Positions 18,543 to 30,119 of a DNA stretch of 64,000 bases are shown piece by piece. Made by a program: the position numbers and the translations under genes. The DNA comes from Bin107 sp965221655. Lineage in GTDB: Bacteria > UBA8248. The notes beneath the pieces were generated by a model. It had not been told where the DNA came from. It searched no databases and saw nothing but the letters and a program-made list of their open reading frames with translations. The stretch is taken from the NCBI GenBank assembly GCA_965221655.1, contig OZ244906.1, positions 1,364,001-1,428,000 on the forward strand. The letters are read 5' to 3'. Positions within the stretch are counted from its first letter, which is position 1; each line of letters starts with the position of its first letter.

Positions 18543-19147
18543 CACCCCTGCCGCACGGCGAGCGATTCGAGAAGGGCCTCCACCTGTCTGAGGGTCTCGG
18601 CCACCGAGCCTCTGTTGTCGATTACGTAATCCGCGTAACCCACCTTCTCGCGCAGCGGCATCTGCGCGCCGATGCGCCGCATCGCCTCGGCCTCGGACAT
18701 CTCGTTCCTGCTGCGCAGGCGGGCAATTTGCTGGGCTTCGTCGCAATCGACTACCACGATGGCGTCGAAGCGCTTCCAGCCGCCGGATTCGATCATGAGC
18801 GCGGCGTCCACGACGGCGCAGGGCGTCTCCCCGGCGGCTTCGAGCGCATCGAGCCGCCTGTCCTGCTCCGCGATGATGCGCGGGTGCAGGATGCGCTCGA
18901 GAATCTCTTTCTTCGCGGGGTCACGGAAGATGATTTCGCCGAGGCGCGCGCGGTCGAGCGTCTTCTCCCTTGTCAGGACGCCCTCCCCGAACGCCGCGAC
19001 GATCTCCTCCAGGGCGGTAGAACCCGGGGCGACCACCTCGCGCGCAATCACGTCCGCGTCCACGACCGGAACGCCCATCTCGCGCAACATCGCGCTCACG
19101 GTGGACTTGCCGCTGGCGATTCCCCCGGTCAGGCCGATTCTGCGCAC
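18539..19147 (-). CDS. coaE: Dephospho-CoA kinase CoaE
   Basis: Last step of coenzyme A synthesis: phosphorylation of the 3'-hydroxyl of dephospho-CoA. The 202-aa P-loop kinase shows LTGGIASGKSTVSAML, VVDADVIAREVV, LHPRI and the lid segment LRSRNEMSEAEAMRRI. The start is GTG at 19147 with only a weak purine stretch before it. It lies 34 bp downstream of the first DUF507 gene. Confidence 0.96.
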   Translation of the reverse strand: MRRIGLTGGIASGKSTVSAMLREMGVPVVDADVIAREVVAPGSTALEEIVAAFGEGVLTREKTLDRARLGEIIFRDPAKKEILERILHPRIIAEQDRRLDALEAAGETPCAVVDAALMIESGGWKRFDAIVVVDCDEAQQIARLRSRNEMSEAEAMRRIGAQMPLREKVGYADYVIDNRGSVAETLRQVEALLESLAVRQGC

Positions 19148-19181
19148 GCCGCCGCTCGGGGAAAACTGCTTTGGGAAGCCC

Positions 19182-19457
19182 TCATATTCCGCGCCGCTTG
19201 GCCTCTTGTTCGTAGTGCTTGTTGAAGAGAACCTCCCAGTCGCGGCTGCCCTCGATCAACCGGCTGGAATACGTGCTCAGAATTCTGCGCACCTCTTCTT
19301 CGATCTCGTCGTCGATGATGAGCTCGTTGCTGATCGCACGCATGACGTTCATGCGCAATTCCTCCGGCGTGACGAGGAAATCCACGTCCTCGCACGTCTC
19401 GATGTCCTTGACGACCAGATTCGTGAGGTGGTTGATCTTCTCGCGGCTGAGCTTCAT
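19182..19457 (-). CDS. DUF507 family protein (first of a tandem pair, promoter-distal)
   Basis: A 91-aa charged helical protein with the DUF507 layout: KLSREKINHLTNLVVKDI at the N-terminus and an acidic middle (ELIIDDEIEEEVRRILSTYS). ATG at 19457 has GGGAGAG at good spacing. It follows a second DUF507 gene at 19505-19786 and precedes coaE. No biochemical function is established for the family that I know of. Both copies share the N-terminal pattern and the EIEEEV/RLNDEV helix, suggesting an old duplication. Confidence 0.85.
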   Translation of the reverse strand: MKLSREKINHLTNLVVKDIETCEDVDFLVTPEELRMNVMRAISNELIIDDEIEEEVRRILSTYSSRLIEGSRDWEVLFNKHYEQEAKRRGI

Positions 19458-19504
19458 GGCCGCGCTCTCCCATAATAAAAGAAATCGAACGATTTCCCGC
19501 GCCG

Positions 19505-19786
19505 CTAGAGCACCAGATTGCGCTCGCGCGCGAGCTTCGTCTTCACCATCGTGAACATGCGGCTGTAGTCCACGTTGCCCCTGTCCATCTCTTCCTCGAA
19601 TCCCCGCAGAATTTCCTTGACCTCGTCATTGAGGCGATCCTCCACCATGAGGTCCGACTCGATGATGTTCGCGATCCGCGTTCTGAGCACCTCCTCGTTC
19701 GAATCCTCGGATATCAGCTCGCGGCGCACCAGCCTTTCCACGATTTTGCGGGAAATGCGATCTATCATTTCCTTTTTGAGTCTCAC
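19505..19786 (-). CDS. DUF507 family protein (second of the pair, promoter-proximal)
   Basis: About 93 aa, beginning VRLKKEMIDRISRKIVERLVRREL and ending KTKLARERNLVL. GTG at 19786 is chosen because GGGAGGG lies 7 nt upstream; the frame is open 27 codons further but that part (CENHRSANAGD) has no family resemblance. It is paralogous to the neighbour at 19182-19457 and separated from it by 47 bp. Function unknown; tandem DUF507 genes recur in Deltaproteobacteria as far as I recall. Confidence 0.82.
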   Translation of the reverse strand: MRLKKEMIDRISRKIVERLVRRELISEDSNEEVLRTRIANIIESDLMVEDRLNDEVKEILRGFEEEMDRGNVDYSRMFTMVKTKLARERNLVL

Positions 19787-20057
19787 CGTCGGGCCCTCCC
19801 CGGCAATATATGAGGCCGTATCGCCCGCGTTCGCCGAGCGGTGGTTCTCGCAGCCTCCGAACCACAAGCGGAAAACACCGCCCGAAACTCCGCCGCGCGG
19901 CCCCGGGGCTCCTCACCGGGGCGAGGCGTTCACACGGCCCCGAACCCTACCATTCAAACCATCATTCTCCGCTTCGCGCAAGGGCGGCGTCGCCAAAGGC
20001 GCGCGCTTGCGCTCCACGGGGCGCACGATAGCGCATCTTCGCGCGCGTGCGAACCCG

Positions 20058-20939
20058 TCACCTACGCTCGAGGCGGGCGCGGCGCGCCTCTGCCCGCTCA
20101 AAGAGTGCACGCACCACGTGGAGAGGCTGCGCGTGGCGCCCCAGCCGCTCCCTGCCGCGCACGCCGTGACAGTCCGAACCACCCGTGGGCAGAAGGCCGC
20201 AAGCCGCGGCCAACTTGCGGTAGCGGCTCCGCGCGGCAGCGTCGTGGGCGGGATGCTCGACTTCAATGCCCACCAGCCCCGCCTCCGCAAAGGCGGGGAT
20301 AGCGTCGTCGCACCCGCTCAGGGCGGGGTGCGCCAGGGTGGCGACTCCCCCTGCGCCGCGGATCAAGTCCAGCGCCTCGAAGGGCGAGACGGCTTCGAGC
20401 TCCACGTAGGCGGGCGCATCCTCGCCGATGTACTCCCTGAAAACCTCCTCGCGCGAGCGAACGAGGCCCTTCTCGACCAGGTACGTACCCAACTGCCCGC
20501 GGGTAATGCTCGGGCTGTTCGCGCAGGCGGCGAAAAAATCTGCAGCGCCTACTACGACGCCCAGGCGCGCGAGACGCACCAGCATCTCCTCCATGCGCCG
20601 CACCCGCATCGATGCGTAGCCCTCGAGGCGCTCAGCCAGACGCCGTGCGTCCGGGCGAATGAAATGGCCCAGCAAGTGCACGCTGCGCCCCATATATGCG
20701 CAAGAGAGTTCGACCCCGGGCACGAGCACGACCCCCTGGCGACTCGCCTCCTCATGCGCACGGGCAACACCCGCCACGGTATCGTGATCCGTGAGCGCCA
20801 GAACGCGAAGCCCCGCCCGGCGCGCCCGGCGAACGACCTTCTCGGGAGGGTTCAGACCGTCGGAGGCGTTCGAGTGCGCGTGCAGTTCCACCACCCTCGC
20901 GTCGAGCGAGAGGTCGGCCAGGATGGAGAGGTCCACCAT
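20058..20939 (-). CDS. PHP-domain phosphoesterase (TrpH/YciV, RNase AM-like)
   Basis: A 293-aa PHP-domain metal-dependent phosphoesterase. The metal-binding motifs are plain: ELHAHSNASDG, ALTDHDTVAG, GVELSC, TLAHPAL and GGSDCHG. Relatives include YciV/TrpH, described as a 5'-3' exonuclease acting on short oligonucleotides and on RNA 5' ends, and 5'-3' nucleoside bisphosphatases. ATG at 20939 (MVDLSILADLS) is taken as start; the RBS is weak. It lies downstream of tRNA-Gly and may be cotranscribed with it. Confidence 0.9.
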   Translation of the reverse strand: MVDLSILADLSLDARVVELHAHSNASDGLNPPEKVVRRARRAGLRVLALTDHDTVAGVARAHEEASRQGVVLVPGVELSCAYMGRSVHLLGHFIRPDARRLAERLEGYASMRVRRMEEMLVRLARLGVVVGAADFFAACANSPSITRGQLGTYLVEKGLVRSREEVFREYIGEDAPAYVELEAVSPFEALDLIRGAGGVATLAHPALSGCDDAIPAFAEAGLVGIEVEHPAHDAAARSRYRKLAAACGLLPTGGSDCHGVRGRERLGRHAQPLHVVRALFERAEARRARLERR

Positions 20940-20995
20940 GGATGCGGATTCCCGGGTGCGAGCGAAGCGGCAACATCGGTGCTCGGCTCGATGAA

Positions 20996-21070
<75 letters not shown>

Positions 21071-21145
21071 CTCGGGTTCACGATAGGGCCACCGCACAGG
21101 CGGTGTCAAGGAAGCGAAATACGAAAACCACCCACGCGGCGCGGC

Positions 21146-21982
21146 TCAGCGCGCGAGCGTCCACGCGCTGTCCGCGTAGCGGCCGCGGGCGAGCCCGGAG
21201 GCCGCCGCACGCTCCTCGCTCGAGAGCGCGCGCTCCTCAAAGCGCAGATTGAGCGCCCCCGCAAGGCCCCTCCGCAAGGCGTCCGCGACTTCGTCGAAGG
21301 CAACCTCCGCACCCAGCACCTCCCACAAGCCCACCGCGTGGGCGGGAGTCTGGGTGATGCGCCCGGCGCCTCGGGACTTAAGCAGGGACGCCAGGCGCGC
21401 CTCGGAAGAGCGCAGCAGGACGCTTCCGTGCTGCAGCACCGCACCGCCCTCCCGACACTGCGCACTGCCCACCATCTTGCGCCCGCCGACGGCGATCTCC
21501 CAAACCGAGGCCGTGGCGAAACAAGACCCCTGCGAGGCGTATGCGCTGCCGTTGGGCGGGGTGAGCGCGACGGGTGCGCCCAGGGCCGCCAGCCCTGCGG
21601 CCAGACCCGCACTGATGGCGCGATAGGTCTTCTCGATGCTCTCGCCGAGCACCGCTTCGGGGCCGGTTACCGAATACGTGAGCTCGCAGTCGTGGAGAAC
21701 GGCGCGCCCGCCCGTGAGCCTGCGGCAAATTTCGATGCCCTCCTCCGCAAGCCGCTCCACATGTATATCGCGCTCGGCGGCCTGGCCCCGGCCCAGGGAT
21801 ATGGCAGGCGGCGACCACGCATAGACGCGAAAGACGAGGGGGATTTGCGCAGGGGGCGCGTTTTCGCGCAGACGCTCCCGGCAGCGGCCAAAGAGCAACT
21901 CGTCCACCGCCATGTTCCAGGCGGCGGGGGCCGCGCCCGTGTTGAGAAACCGCGCGTGCGGCCCGGGGTTCGCGCGCTCCAT
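21146..21982 (-). CDS. LipM/LplA-family lipoate or octanoyl transfer enzyme
   Basis: A 278-aa member of the BPL/LplA/LipB family, which attaches octanoyl or lipoyl groups to carrier lysines. Seen are the N-terminal FLNTGAAPAAWNMAVDE, the RRLTGGRAVLHDCELTYSV loop, and GSCFATASVWEIAVGGRKMVGSAQ followed by LQHGSVLL. The Cys in SCFA lies where LipM octanoyltransferases carry the acyl-accepting Cys, so LipM-like octanoyl-ACP transfer is more likely than ATP-dependent lipoate ligation. ATG at 21982 is 2 bp past the gcvP stop, so it belongs to the gcv operon, where its likely client is GcvH. PDH E2 also needs lipoylation. Confidence 0.85.
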   Translation of the reverse strand: MERANPGPHARFLNTGAAPAAWNMAVDELLFGRCRERLRENAPPAQIPLVFRVYAWSPPAISLGRGQAAERDIHVERLAEEGIEICRRLTGGRAVLHDCELTYSVTGPEAVLGESIEKTYRAISAGLAAGLAALGAPVALTPPNGSAYASQGSCFATASVWEIAVGGRKMVGSAQCREGGAVLQHGSVLLRSSEARLASLLKSRGAGRITQTPAHAVGLWEVLGAEVAFDEVADALRRGLAGALNLRFEERALSSEERAAASGLARGRYADSAWTLAR

Positions 21983-21984
21983 GC

Positions 21985-24864
<2,880 letters not shown>

Positions 24865-24927
24865 GGGTGTGGTCCTTCTATGGGTGCCGGCGAACACGCG
24901 GAACGGGCAAACCCCGGACGATACCCG

Positions 24928-25317
24928 CTAGCCGCTTTCCTCTTCGGTGTAGGCGCGGTAGGAGTCGGCCTCGAGCAGATCGTTGAGTTCCGACTCGTCC
25001 TTCATCTCCACCCGAATCATCCAGCCCTCTTCGTAGGGGTCCGAATTCACGAGTTCGGGTTGATCCTCCAGCGTGGAGTTCACCTCGGCCACGACCCCCG
25101 AGACGGGAGCGAAAAGGTCCGAGACCGCCTTGACGCTCTCCACCACCCCGAAGGTGCCGTTCGCCTCGAGTTCCGCTCCGACTTCGGGCAACTCGACGTA
25201 CACCACATCCCCCAGTTCGGCCTGGGCGAAGTCCGTGATGCCGATAATCGCCACTTTTCCGTCTACTCTCACCCACTCGTGTTCCCTGGAATACTTGAGG
25301 CCGCTCGGTAGTTCCAT
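24928..25317 (-). CDS. gcvH: Glycine cleavage system H protein
   Basis: Lipoyl carrier that shuttles the aminomethyl group between P, T and L proteins. At 129 aa it has normal length, with YSREHEWVRVDG at the start and the lipoylation Lys in VVESVKAVSDLFAPVSG. ATG at 25317 lies 70 bp after the gcvT stop and 63 bp before gcvP. It would be modified by the LipM/LplA-type enzyme encoded at the end of the operon. Confidence 0.97.
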   Translation of the reverse strand: MELPSGLKYSREHEWVRVDGKVAIIGITDFAQAELGDVVYVELPEVGAELEANGTFGVVESVKAVSDLFAPVSGVVAEVNSTLEDQPELVNSDPYEEGWMIRVEMKDESELNDLLEADSYRAYTEEESG

Positions 25318-25387
25318 GCTCGTGGATGCCTCCCTCTTAGGATGGTGGTTTCGACTCGATGATAAAAAAGCAAAACGGAGTTTGCGC

Positions 25388-26497
25388 TCAACCCTTCCTG
25401 TAAAAGGGCGTCTTCACGACGATGGCCCGTCTGGCCGAGCCGCGAATGTCGATTTCGAGCGCTTCCCCCTCGCCCGCGTGCGAGACGGGCACATAGCCGA
25501 TGCCAATCGCCTTGCCCAACGAGGGGCTCATGGTGCCGCTCGTAACGACCCCCGCCCGCTCGCCGTCTGCGAGAATGGTGGCGCCACCCCGAGGAATACC
25601 ACGATCCACCATCTCGAATCCAACCAGTTTTCTCTTCACGCCCTCTGCCCGGAGAGCGAGCAGAGCATCGCGGCCCACGAAGTCTCCCGCCTTGTACTTC
25701 ACCACCCAGCCCAGACCCGCCTCGAGCGGGTTGGTGGACTCGTCGATGTCGTTTCCGTAGAGGGCGTACTTCATCTCGGTGCGCAGGGTGTCGCGCGCCC
25801 CCAGGCCGCAGGGTTTGAGGCCGTGGGCGCGCCCCTCGTCCATGAGCGCGCCCCAAAGCGCAGGCGCGTCGGCGGATGCGCAGTAGAGCTCGAAGCCGTC
25901 CTCCCCCGTGTAGCCCGTGCGCGAGACCAGCGCCTCGCAGCCCGCCACCTCGCGGGCAGCGGCTCCGTAGTAGGGGATGGACGCGAGGTCCCCCCCGCCC
26001 GGAACCAGCCCGGCCAGAATGGCCTCCGCCCGGGGGCCTTGCAGGGCGAGCAGGCCTGTCTCCTCGCTCACGTTTTCGAACGCGCACGACTCGGCGTGGT
26101 GTGCGGACATCCACTCCCAGTCCTTCTCGATGTTCGCCGCGTTCACGACGGCCATGTAGCGCTCCTCTTCGAGGCGGTAGACGGTGAGGTCGTCCACGAT
26201 GCCGCCCCCCTCGCGGCACATCGCCGCGTAGAGGACGCGCCCCACGGGGAGCTTCATCACGTCGTTCGTCACGATTTTGTGGAAAAAAGCGCCCGCCCCG
26301 GCGCCTCTGGCCTCGAACTCGCCCATGTGGCTCACGTCGAACAGGCCCGCCGCCTCGCGCACCGCGCGGTGCTCCTCGATGACGCCCGTGTACTGCACGG
26401 GCATCTCGTAGCCCGCAAACGGCACCATCCTGGCGCCCGCGGCCTTGTGCGTCTCGTAGAGAGAGGTTCTGCGCAACTCCTGCCCGCCATCCGCCAT
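25388..26497 (-). CDS. gcvT: Glycine cleavage system T protein (aminomethyltransferase)
   Basis: Transfers the methylene unit from aminomethyl-GcvH to tetrahydrofolate, releasing ammonia. The 369-aa protein shows LYETHKAAGARMVPFAGYEMP, GLFDVSHMGEFE, SRTGYTGEDGFELY and the C-terminal barrel domain with GIPRGGATI. ATG at 26497 has GGGAGGT at good spacing; the in-frame upstream extension is not family-like. It is the first gene of gcvT-gcvH-gcvP-lipM. Confidence 0.97.
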   Translation of the reverse strand: MADGGQELRRTSLYETHKAAGARMVPFAGYEMPVQYTGVIEEHRAVREAAGLFDVSHMGEFEARGAGAGAFFHKIVTNDVMKLPVGRVLYAAMCREGGGIVDDLTVYRLEEERYMAVVNAANIEKDWEWMSAHHAESCAFENVSEETGLLALQGPRAEAILAGLVPGGGDLASIPYYGAAAREVAGCEALVSRTGYTGEDGFELYCASADAPALWGALMDEGRAHGLKPCGLGARDTLRTEMKYALYGNDIDESTNPLEAGLGWVVKYKAGDFVGRDALLALRAEGVKRKLVGFEMVDRGIPRGGATILADGERAGVVTSGTMSPSLGKAIGIGYVPVSHAGEGEALEIDIRGSARRAIVVKTPFYRKG

Positions 26498-26847
26498 GAC
26501 CGACCTCCCGCCGACCCCTGGGCTGCCTCCGGGTCCTACCCCGTCCGGTGAAAAATTTATTCTTTGCACAAGGGAGTGGCGTTGTCCACAATGAGCGGCA
26601 AGACAACGCGCTGCGCACCGCGAAAACACACCCCCTCTGAAGCAGGGAAATGACAAGGGCAGAGCAAACAAGAAGCACAGATAACCGAGCAGATGGATTT
26701 GCCTGGATTGATAGAAAGATTGCGCGAGAGGAAAAAGAAGATTTCGACGACGCGTGTAATGTTGCCTATCTCAGGCAAATTCGGGAGGACACCCGGGAAG
26801 CAATATGTCTGTGTATGGATACCGTCACATGGAAAGCGTTGGAATTT
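26498..26847. other. Upstream region of the gcv operon, no gene supported
   Basis: About 350 bp, less GC-rich than its surroundings. I looked for a glycine riboswitch upstream of gcvT and did not see its conserved core. There is no convincing TTGACA/TATAAT pair on the minus strand. A dyad TTGCCT-N5-AGGCAA (26762-26778) is present and could be an operator or a chance hairpin. Short ORFs on both strands lack ribosome sites and family resemblance. Confidence 0.4.
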
Positions 26848-26887
26848 CCGGGGACGGATTCGCCCCGGAAGCGGGGTTGAACCCCGC
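26848..26887 (-). terminator. Tandem GC hairpins after the acyl-CoA dehydrogenase gene
   Basis: Two inverted repeats follow the stop codon within 50 nt: GCGGGGTT/AACCCCGC (26871-26887) and CCGGGG/CCCCGG (26848-26868). No T-run follows either one, so they are weak as intrinsic terminators but may stabilise a 3' end. Confidence 0.35.
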
Positions 26888-26892
26888 CTGCC

Positions 26893-28044
26893 TCAGGCGA
26901 AGGCGCGGATGCCCGTGGCGTAGCCCGCGATGATGAGTTTTTGTATCTGGCTCGTGCCCTCGTAGATGGTCGCCACGCGGGCGTCGCGCATGTAGCGCTC
27001 CACGGGATACTCGTTGCTGTAGCCCATACCGCCGTGTATCTGGATGGCGTCGTTCGCGCAGCGCAGGGCCGCCTCGCTGCAATAATACTTGGCAATGGAG
27101 GTTTCGCGCGTGTTGGGAAGGCCCGCGTTCTTCAGTTCCCCGGCGCGGTAGAGGAGTAGTCTGCTCGCTTCCACGTCCACCACCATGCGGGCGATCATGT
27201 CCTGTACAAGCTGATGCGCCGCGATGGGCTTGCCGAACGTGCGGCGCTCCTTCGCGTAGGCGATGGACGCCTCGAGCGCACCCTGCGCGATGCCCAGACA
27301 ACCCGCCCCCACCGAGTAGCGTCCGTTGTCGAGAGCGCTCATCGCCACCTTGAAGCCGTCGCCCACCTCGCCGAGCAAGGCCTCCTCGGGCACTTCCACG
27401 TTCGAGAGAAACAGCTCCGCCGTGTTCGAGCTGCGCAGCCCCAGCTTGCCGTGCATCGTTCTGGCCTCAAAGCCCGGCGCGTCGGTCTCCACCAAAAACG
27501 CCGCCATCTTGCGGGAATTCTCCCGGTCGGTCTGCGCGATGACGAGCGCGAGTTGCGCCACGCCGCCGTTGCTGATCCAAATCTTCTGTCCGTTCAGCCT
27601 CCAGCCATCCTGCGTCTTTTCCGCAAAGGTCTTGAGATGCTGGGCGTCCGAACCCACGTCGGGCTCGGTGAGGCCGAAACAACCGAGCCACTCCGCCGAG
27701 CAGAGCCTGGGGAGATAGTTGTGTTTCTGGGCTTCGTCGCCCCACTTGAGGATGGTGGTGGCGACGAGGGAGAGCTGCACCGAGAGCACGGTGCGCACCG
27801 AACTGCACGCCTTGCTGATCTCCTCGTTCAGGATGGCGTAGGAAACGTAGTCGAGCCCCGCTCCGCCGTATTCCTCGGGCACGGGGCCGCCGAACATGCC
27901 GAGTGCGCCCATCTCGCGGACGACGTCCGCCGGAAAGCGCTCCTTCTCGTCGTTCTCGCGCGCCACGGGCGCAATGTGCACCCGGGCGAACTCCGCCGCC
28001 GTCTCCCGAATGAGGCGCTGGGTCTCGTTGAGTTCAAAGTCCAC
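26893..28044 (-). CDS. Acyl-CoA dehydrogenase
   Basis: FAD enzyme that introduces the alpha-beta double bond in acyl-CoA. The 383-aa protein has the normal fold order: N-terminal helices, FAD-loop segments CFGLTEPDVGSDA and WISNGG, and the C-terminal helical domain with the catalytic Glu in ATIYEGTSQIQKLI, the position used by short-chain acyl-CoA and butyryl-CoA dehydrogenases. The GTG start at 28044 has no clear RBS, but lies 9 bp after the hydroxyacyl-CoA dehydrogenase stop, so coupling is likely. Chain-length preference cannot be read from sequence; neighbours favour butyryl-CoA. Confidence 0.93.
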   Translation of the reverse strand: MDFELNETQRLIRETAAEFARVHIAPVARENDEKERFPADVVREMGALGMFGGPVPEEYGGAGLDYVSYAILNEEISKACSSVRTVLSVQLSLVATTILKWGDEAQKHNYLPRLCSAEWLGCFGLTEPDVGSDAQHLKTFAEKTQDGWRLNGQKIWISNGGVAQLALVIAQTDRENSRKMAAFLVETDAPGFEARTMHGKLGLRSSNTAELFLSNVEVPEEALLGEVGDGFKVAMSALDNGRYSVGAGCLGIAQGALEASIAYAKERRTFGKPIAAHQLVQDMIARMVVDVEASRLLLYRAGELKNAGLPNTRETSIAKYYCSEAALRCANDAIQIHGGMGYSNEYPVERYMRDARVATIYEGTSQIQKLIIAGYATGIRAFA

Positions 28045-28053
28045 GGGTGGGGG

Positions 28054-28911
28054 TCAGCCTTTCGCGTCGTAGGTGAAGAAGCCGCGGCCCGCCTTTCGGC
28101 CCAAGTGGCCCGCCCGCACCATCTTGCGCAACAAGAAGTTGGGCCGGTAGCGCGTGTCGCCGAGCTCGCGGTAGAGCGTCTCGGTCTTCGCCAGGTGGAT
28201 GTCCACGCCGATCAGGTCGATAAGGGCGAGCGGACCCATCGGCAAACCCGCCCCCATCTGGAGGGCCTTGTCGATGTCCTCCGCAGAGGCGAGGCCGCCC
28301 GCGTAGACCTCCACCGCCTCGTTCAGCATTCCCGCCAGCACGCGGCTGCCTATGCCCGCCGGGCTGTCGAAGTTCGCGACGACGGGCGTCTTGCCCAGGC
28401 GCTCGGCCAGTTCGCGCACGGCGTCGAGCGTCTCCTGCGAGGTGGCCAGACCGGGCATAATCTCGACCAGCTTCATCACCACGGGGGGGTTGAAAAAGTG
28501 CACGCCCACCACCTTCTCGGGCCGGGAGGTGGCCGCCGCCATCTCGGTGATGGAGAGCGAGGTCGTGTTCGAGGCGAAGATCGCCCGTTCCGGAGCCGCT
28601 TCGTCGAGGGCGGCGAGCACCTCTTTCTTGACGGCCATCTCCTCAAAGACGGCCTCCACCACCACGTCTACCTCCGCCGCACCGCCGTAGCCCACCCCCG
28701 TCGTGATGCGCGAGAACAGCGCACCCTTCTCCTCTTCGCTCATCTTGCCCTGCGCGACGCGCTTTGAGACGCGCGCCTCAAGGCCGGCCACGGCCCGCGC
28801 CGCCGCCTCTTCGCTCACGTCGGTCAGCACCACGGGAATCTCGCTTTGGGCAAACACCTGGGCGATGCCCGCACCCATCGTTCCCGCACCCACCACCATG
28901 GCCCGTTTCAT
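28054..28911 (-). CDS. 3-hydroxyacyl-CoA (3-hydroxybutyryl-CoA) dehydrogenase
   Basis: NAD(P)-dependent oxidation of 3-hydroxyacyl-CoA, 285 aa. Rossmann loop VVGAGTMGAGIAQVFA, the substrate Ser in FASNTTSLSI, catalytic His in VGVHFFNPPVVMKLVEI with its Glu partner. One oddity: the usual PGF-x-x-NR segment at the domain junction reads SPAGIGSRVL, so the substrate-contacting Asn is replaced by Ser and the Phe is lost, while the following MLNEAV is normal. This may change specificity or activity. ATG at 28911 follows the thiolase by 23 bp. Confidence 0.92.
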   Translation of the reverse strand: MKRAMVVGAGTMGAGIAQVFAQSEIPVVLTDVSEEAAARAVAGLEARVSKRVAQGKMSEEEKGALFSRITTGVGYGGAAEVDVVVEAVFEEMAVKKEVLAALDEAAPERAIFASNTTSLSITEMAAATSRPEKVVGVHFFNPPVVMKLVEIMPGLATSQETLDAVRELAERLGKTPVVANFDSPAGIGSRVLAGMLNEAVEVYAGGLASAEDIDKALQMGAGLPMGPLALIDLIGVDIHLAKTETLYRELGDTRYRPNFLLRKMVRAGHLGRKAGRGFFTYDAKG

Positions 28912-28934
28912 TTCGCCCTCTTGTGCCGCGCCGC

Positions 28935-30119
28935 CTAGGCCACGCGCTCGAGCACGACGGCGACGCCCTGGCCCCCGCCGATGCAGGCGCTCACGACGCC
29001 GAACTGCCCGCCCCGCTGCTTGAGCGCGCCCAGGCAGGTGGCGATAATCTTGCCCCCCGTGGCGCCCACCGGATGGCCGAGCGCGATGGCGCCGCCGTGG
29101 ACGTTCAGCTTCTCCCTATCCCAGCCGAGCTCGCGCTCGCACGCGATGACCTGGGAGGCGAACGCCTCGTTCACCTCGATGAGGTCCATGTCCTCAAGCG
29201 CGAGCCCCGCGCGCTCGAGCGCTTTGGGAATCGCCGTAACCGGCCCCAGCCCCATGAAGCGCGGCTCCACGCCCGTCGAGGCGTAGCCGCGCAGACAGGC
29301 GATGGGCCGCGCGCCGAGTTCTTCCGCCTTCTCCTTAGAAGCCAGCACGAGGGCGGAGGCCGCGTCCGCCTGGCAGCAGGAGTTGCCCGGGGTTACCGAG
29401 CCGTTCTTGTCGAACACGGGCTTAAGCCGACCGAGTTTCTCCATCGACATGCCGCCGCGCGGCGTCTCGTCGCGCGCGAATACGGAAACCTCGCCCTTGC
29501 GCCCCTTGAGTTCGAGGGGCACGATCTCCTCTTCGAATTTCCCGCCCTCTACCGCTGCCATCGCCTTCTCCTGGCTTTCGAGGGCGTATTCGTCCTGTTC
29601 CTCGCGGCTCAGATTGTAGCGCTCCACGAGGTTTTCCGCCGTCACGCCCATGAGCTGGCCCGAGAGCGGGTCCTCGTAGCCGTCCTTGTAGATGAGGTCG
29701 AGAAACTGCGCGTGCCCGAAGCGGTTGCCCCACCGCGCGCCCGGGTTCACGAAGGGCACGTTCGAGGTGCTCTCGACGCCGCCGGCCAGCACGACCTCGG
29801 CGTCGCCCGCGCGAATCGCCTGTGCGGCGAGGGCGGCGGCCTTGATGCTCGACCCGCAGCGCTTGTTGACGGTGTAGGCGGGCGTTTCCTTCGGAAGCCC
29901 CGCACCCACCGAGATGAGGCGCGCGGAGTTCGGCCCCACGCCCGCCTGCCACCCGTGGCCGACCACGGTCTCGTCGAAGTGTTCGGGCGCGACGCCCGAG
30001 CGGGCAATCGCCTCGCGCGCGACGTGCACGCCGAGCTCGGGGGCGCTCACCCCCCGGAGCGCACCCCCGAAGGCTCCGCCCGCAGAGCGCACGCTGCTGA
30101 GAATGACGACTTCTTTCAT
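28935..30119 (-). CDS. Acetyl-CoA C-acetyltransferase (thiolase)
   Basis: Condenses or cleaves acetyl-CoA/acetoacetyl-CoA. The 394-aa thiolase II-type protein has the nucleophile Cys in NKRCGSSIKAA, NEAFASQVIA, the His in HGGAIALGHPVGATGG and the second Cys in ACIGGGQG. The segment usually reading GNAS-x-x-NDGA is GNSCCQADAA, a substrate-loop variation. ATG at 30119 has GAGGG upstream. It is the first of three genes forming a short beta-oxidation set with the two downstream dehydrogenases; a crotonase is found 8.5 kb away. Confidence 0.95.
   Translation of the reverse strand: MKEVVILSSVRSAGGAFGGALRGVSAPELGVHVAREAIARSGVAPEHFDETVVGHGWQAGVGPNSARLISVGAGLPKETPAYTVNKRCGSSIKAAALAAQAIRAGDAEVVLAGGVESTSNVPFVNPGARWGNRFGHAQFLDLIYKDGYEDPLSGQLMGVTAENLVERYNLSREEQDEYALESQEKAMAAVEGGKFEEEIVPLELKGRKGEVSVFARDETPRGGMSMEKLGRLKPVFDKNGSVTPGNSCCQADAASALVLASKEKAEELGARPIACLRGYASTGVEPRFMGLGPVTAIPKALERAGLALEDMDLIEVNEAFASQVIACERELGWDREKLNVHGGAIALGHPVGATGGKIIATCLGALKQRGGQFGVVSACIGGGQGVAVVLERVA

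Noticed and set aside
26498..26700. Glycine riboswitch upstream of gcvT
   Set aside because: I looked for the conserved core of the aptamer and its tandem arrangement on the minus strand and did not see them; a covariance-model search would settle it.
26650..26880. 76-aa plus-strand ORF (MTRAEQTRSTDN...) before the acyl-CoA dehydrogenase end
   Set aside because: The AGGGAA purine run abuts the ATG without spacing, the end runs into a hairpin, and no family is recognised; the region looks non-coding.
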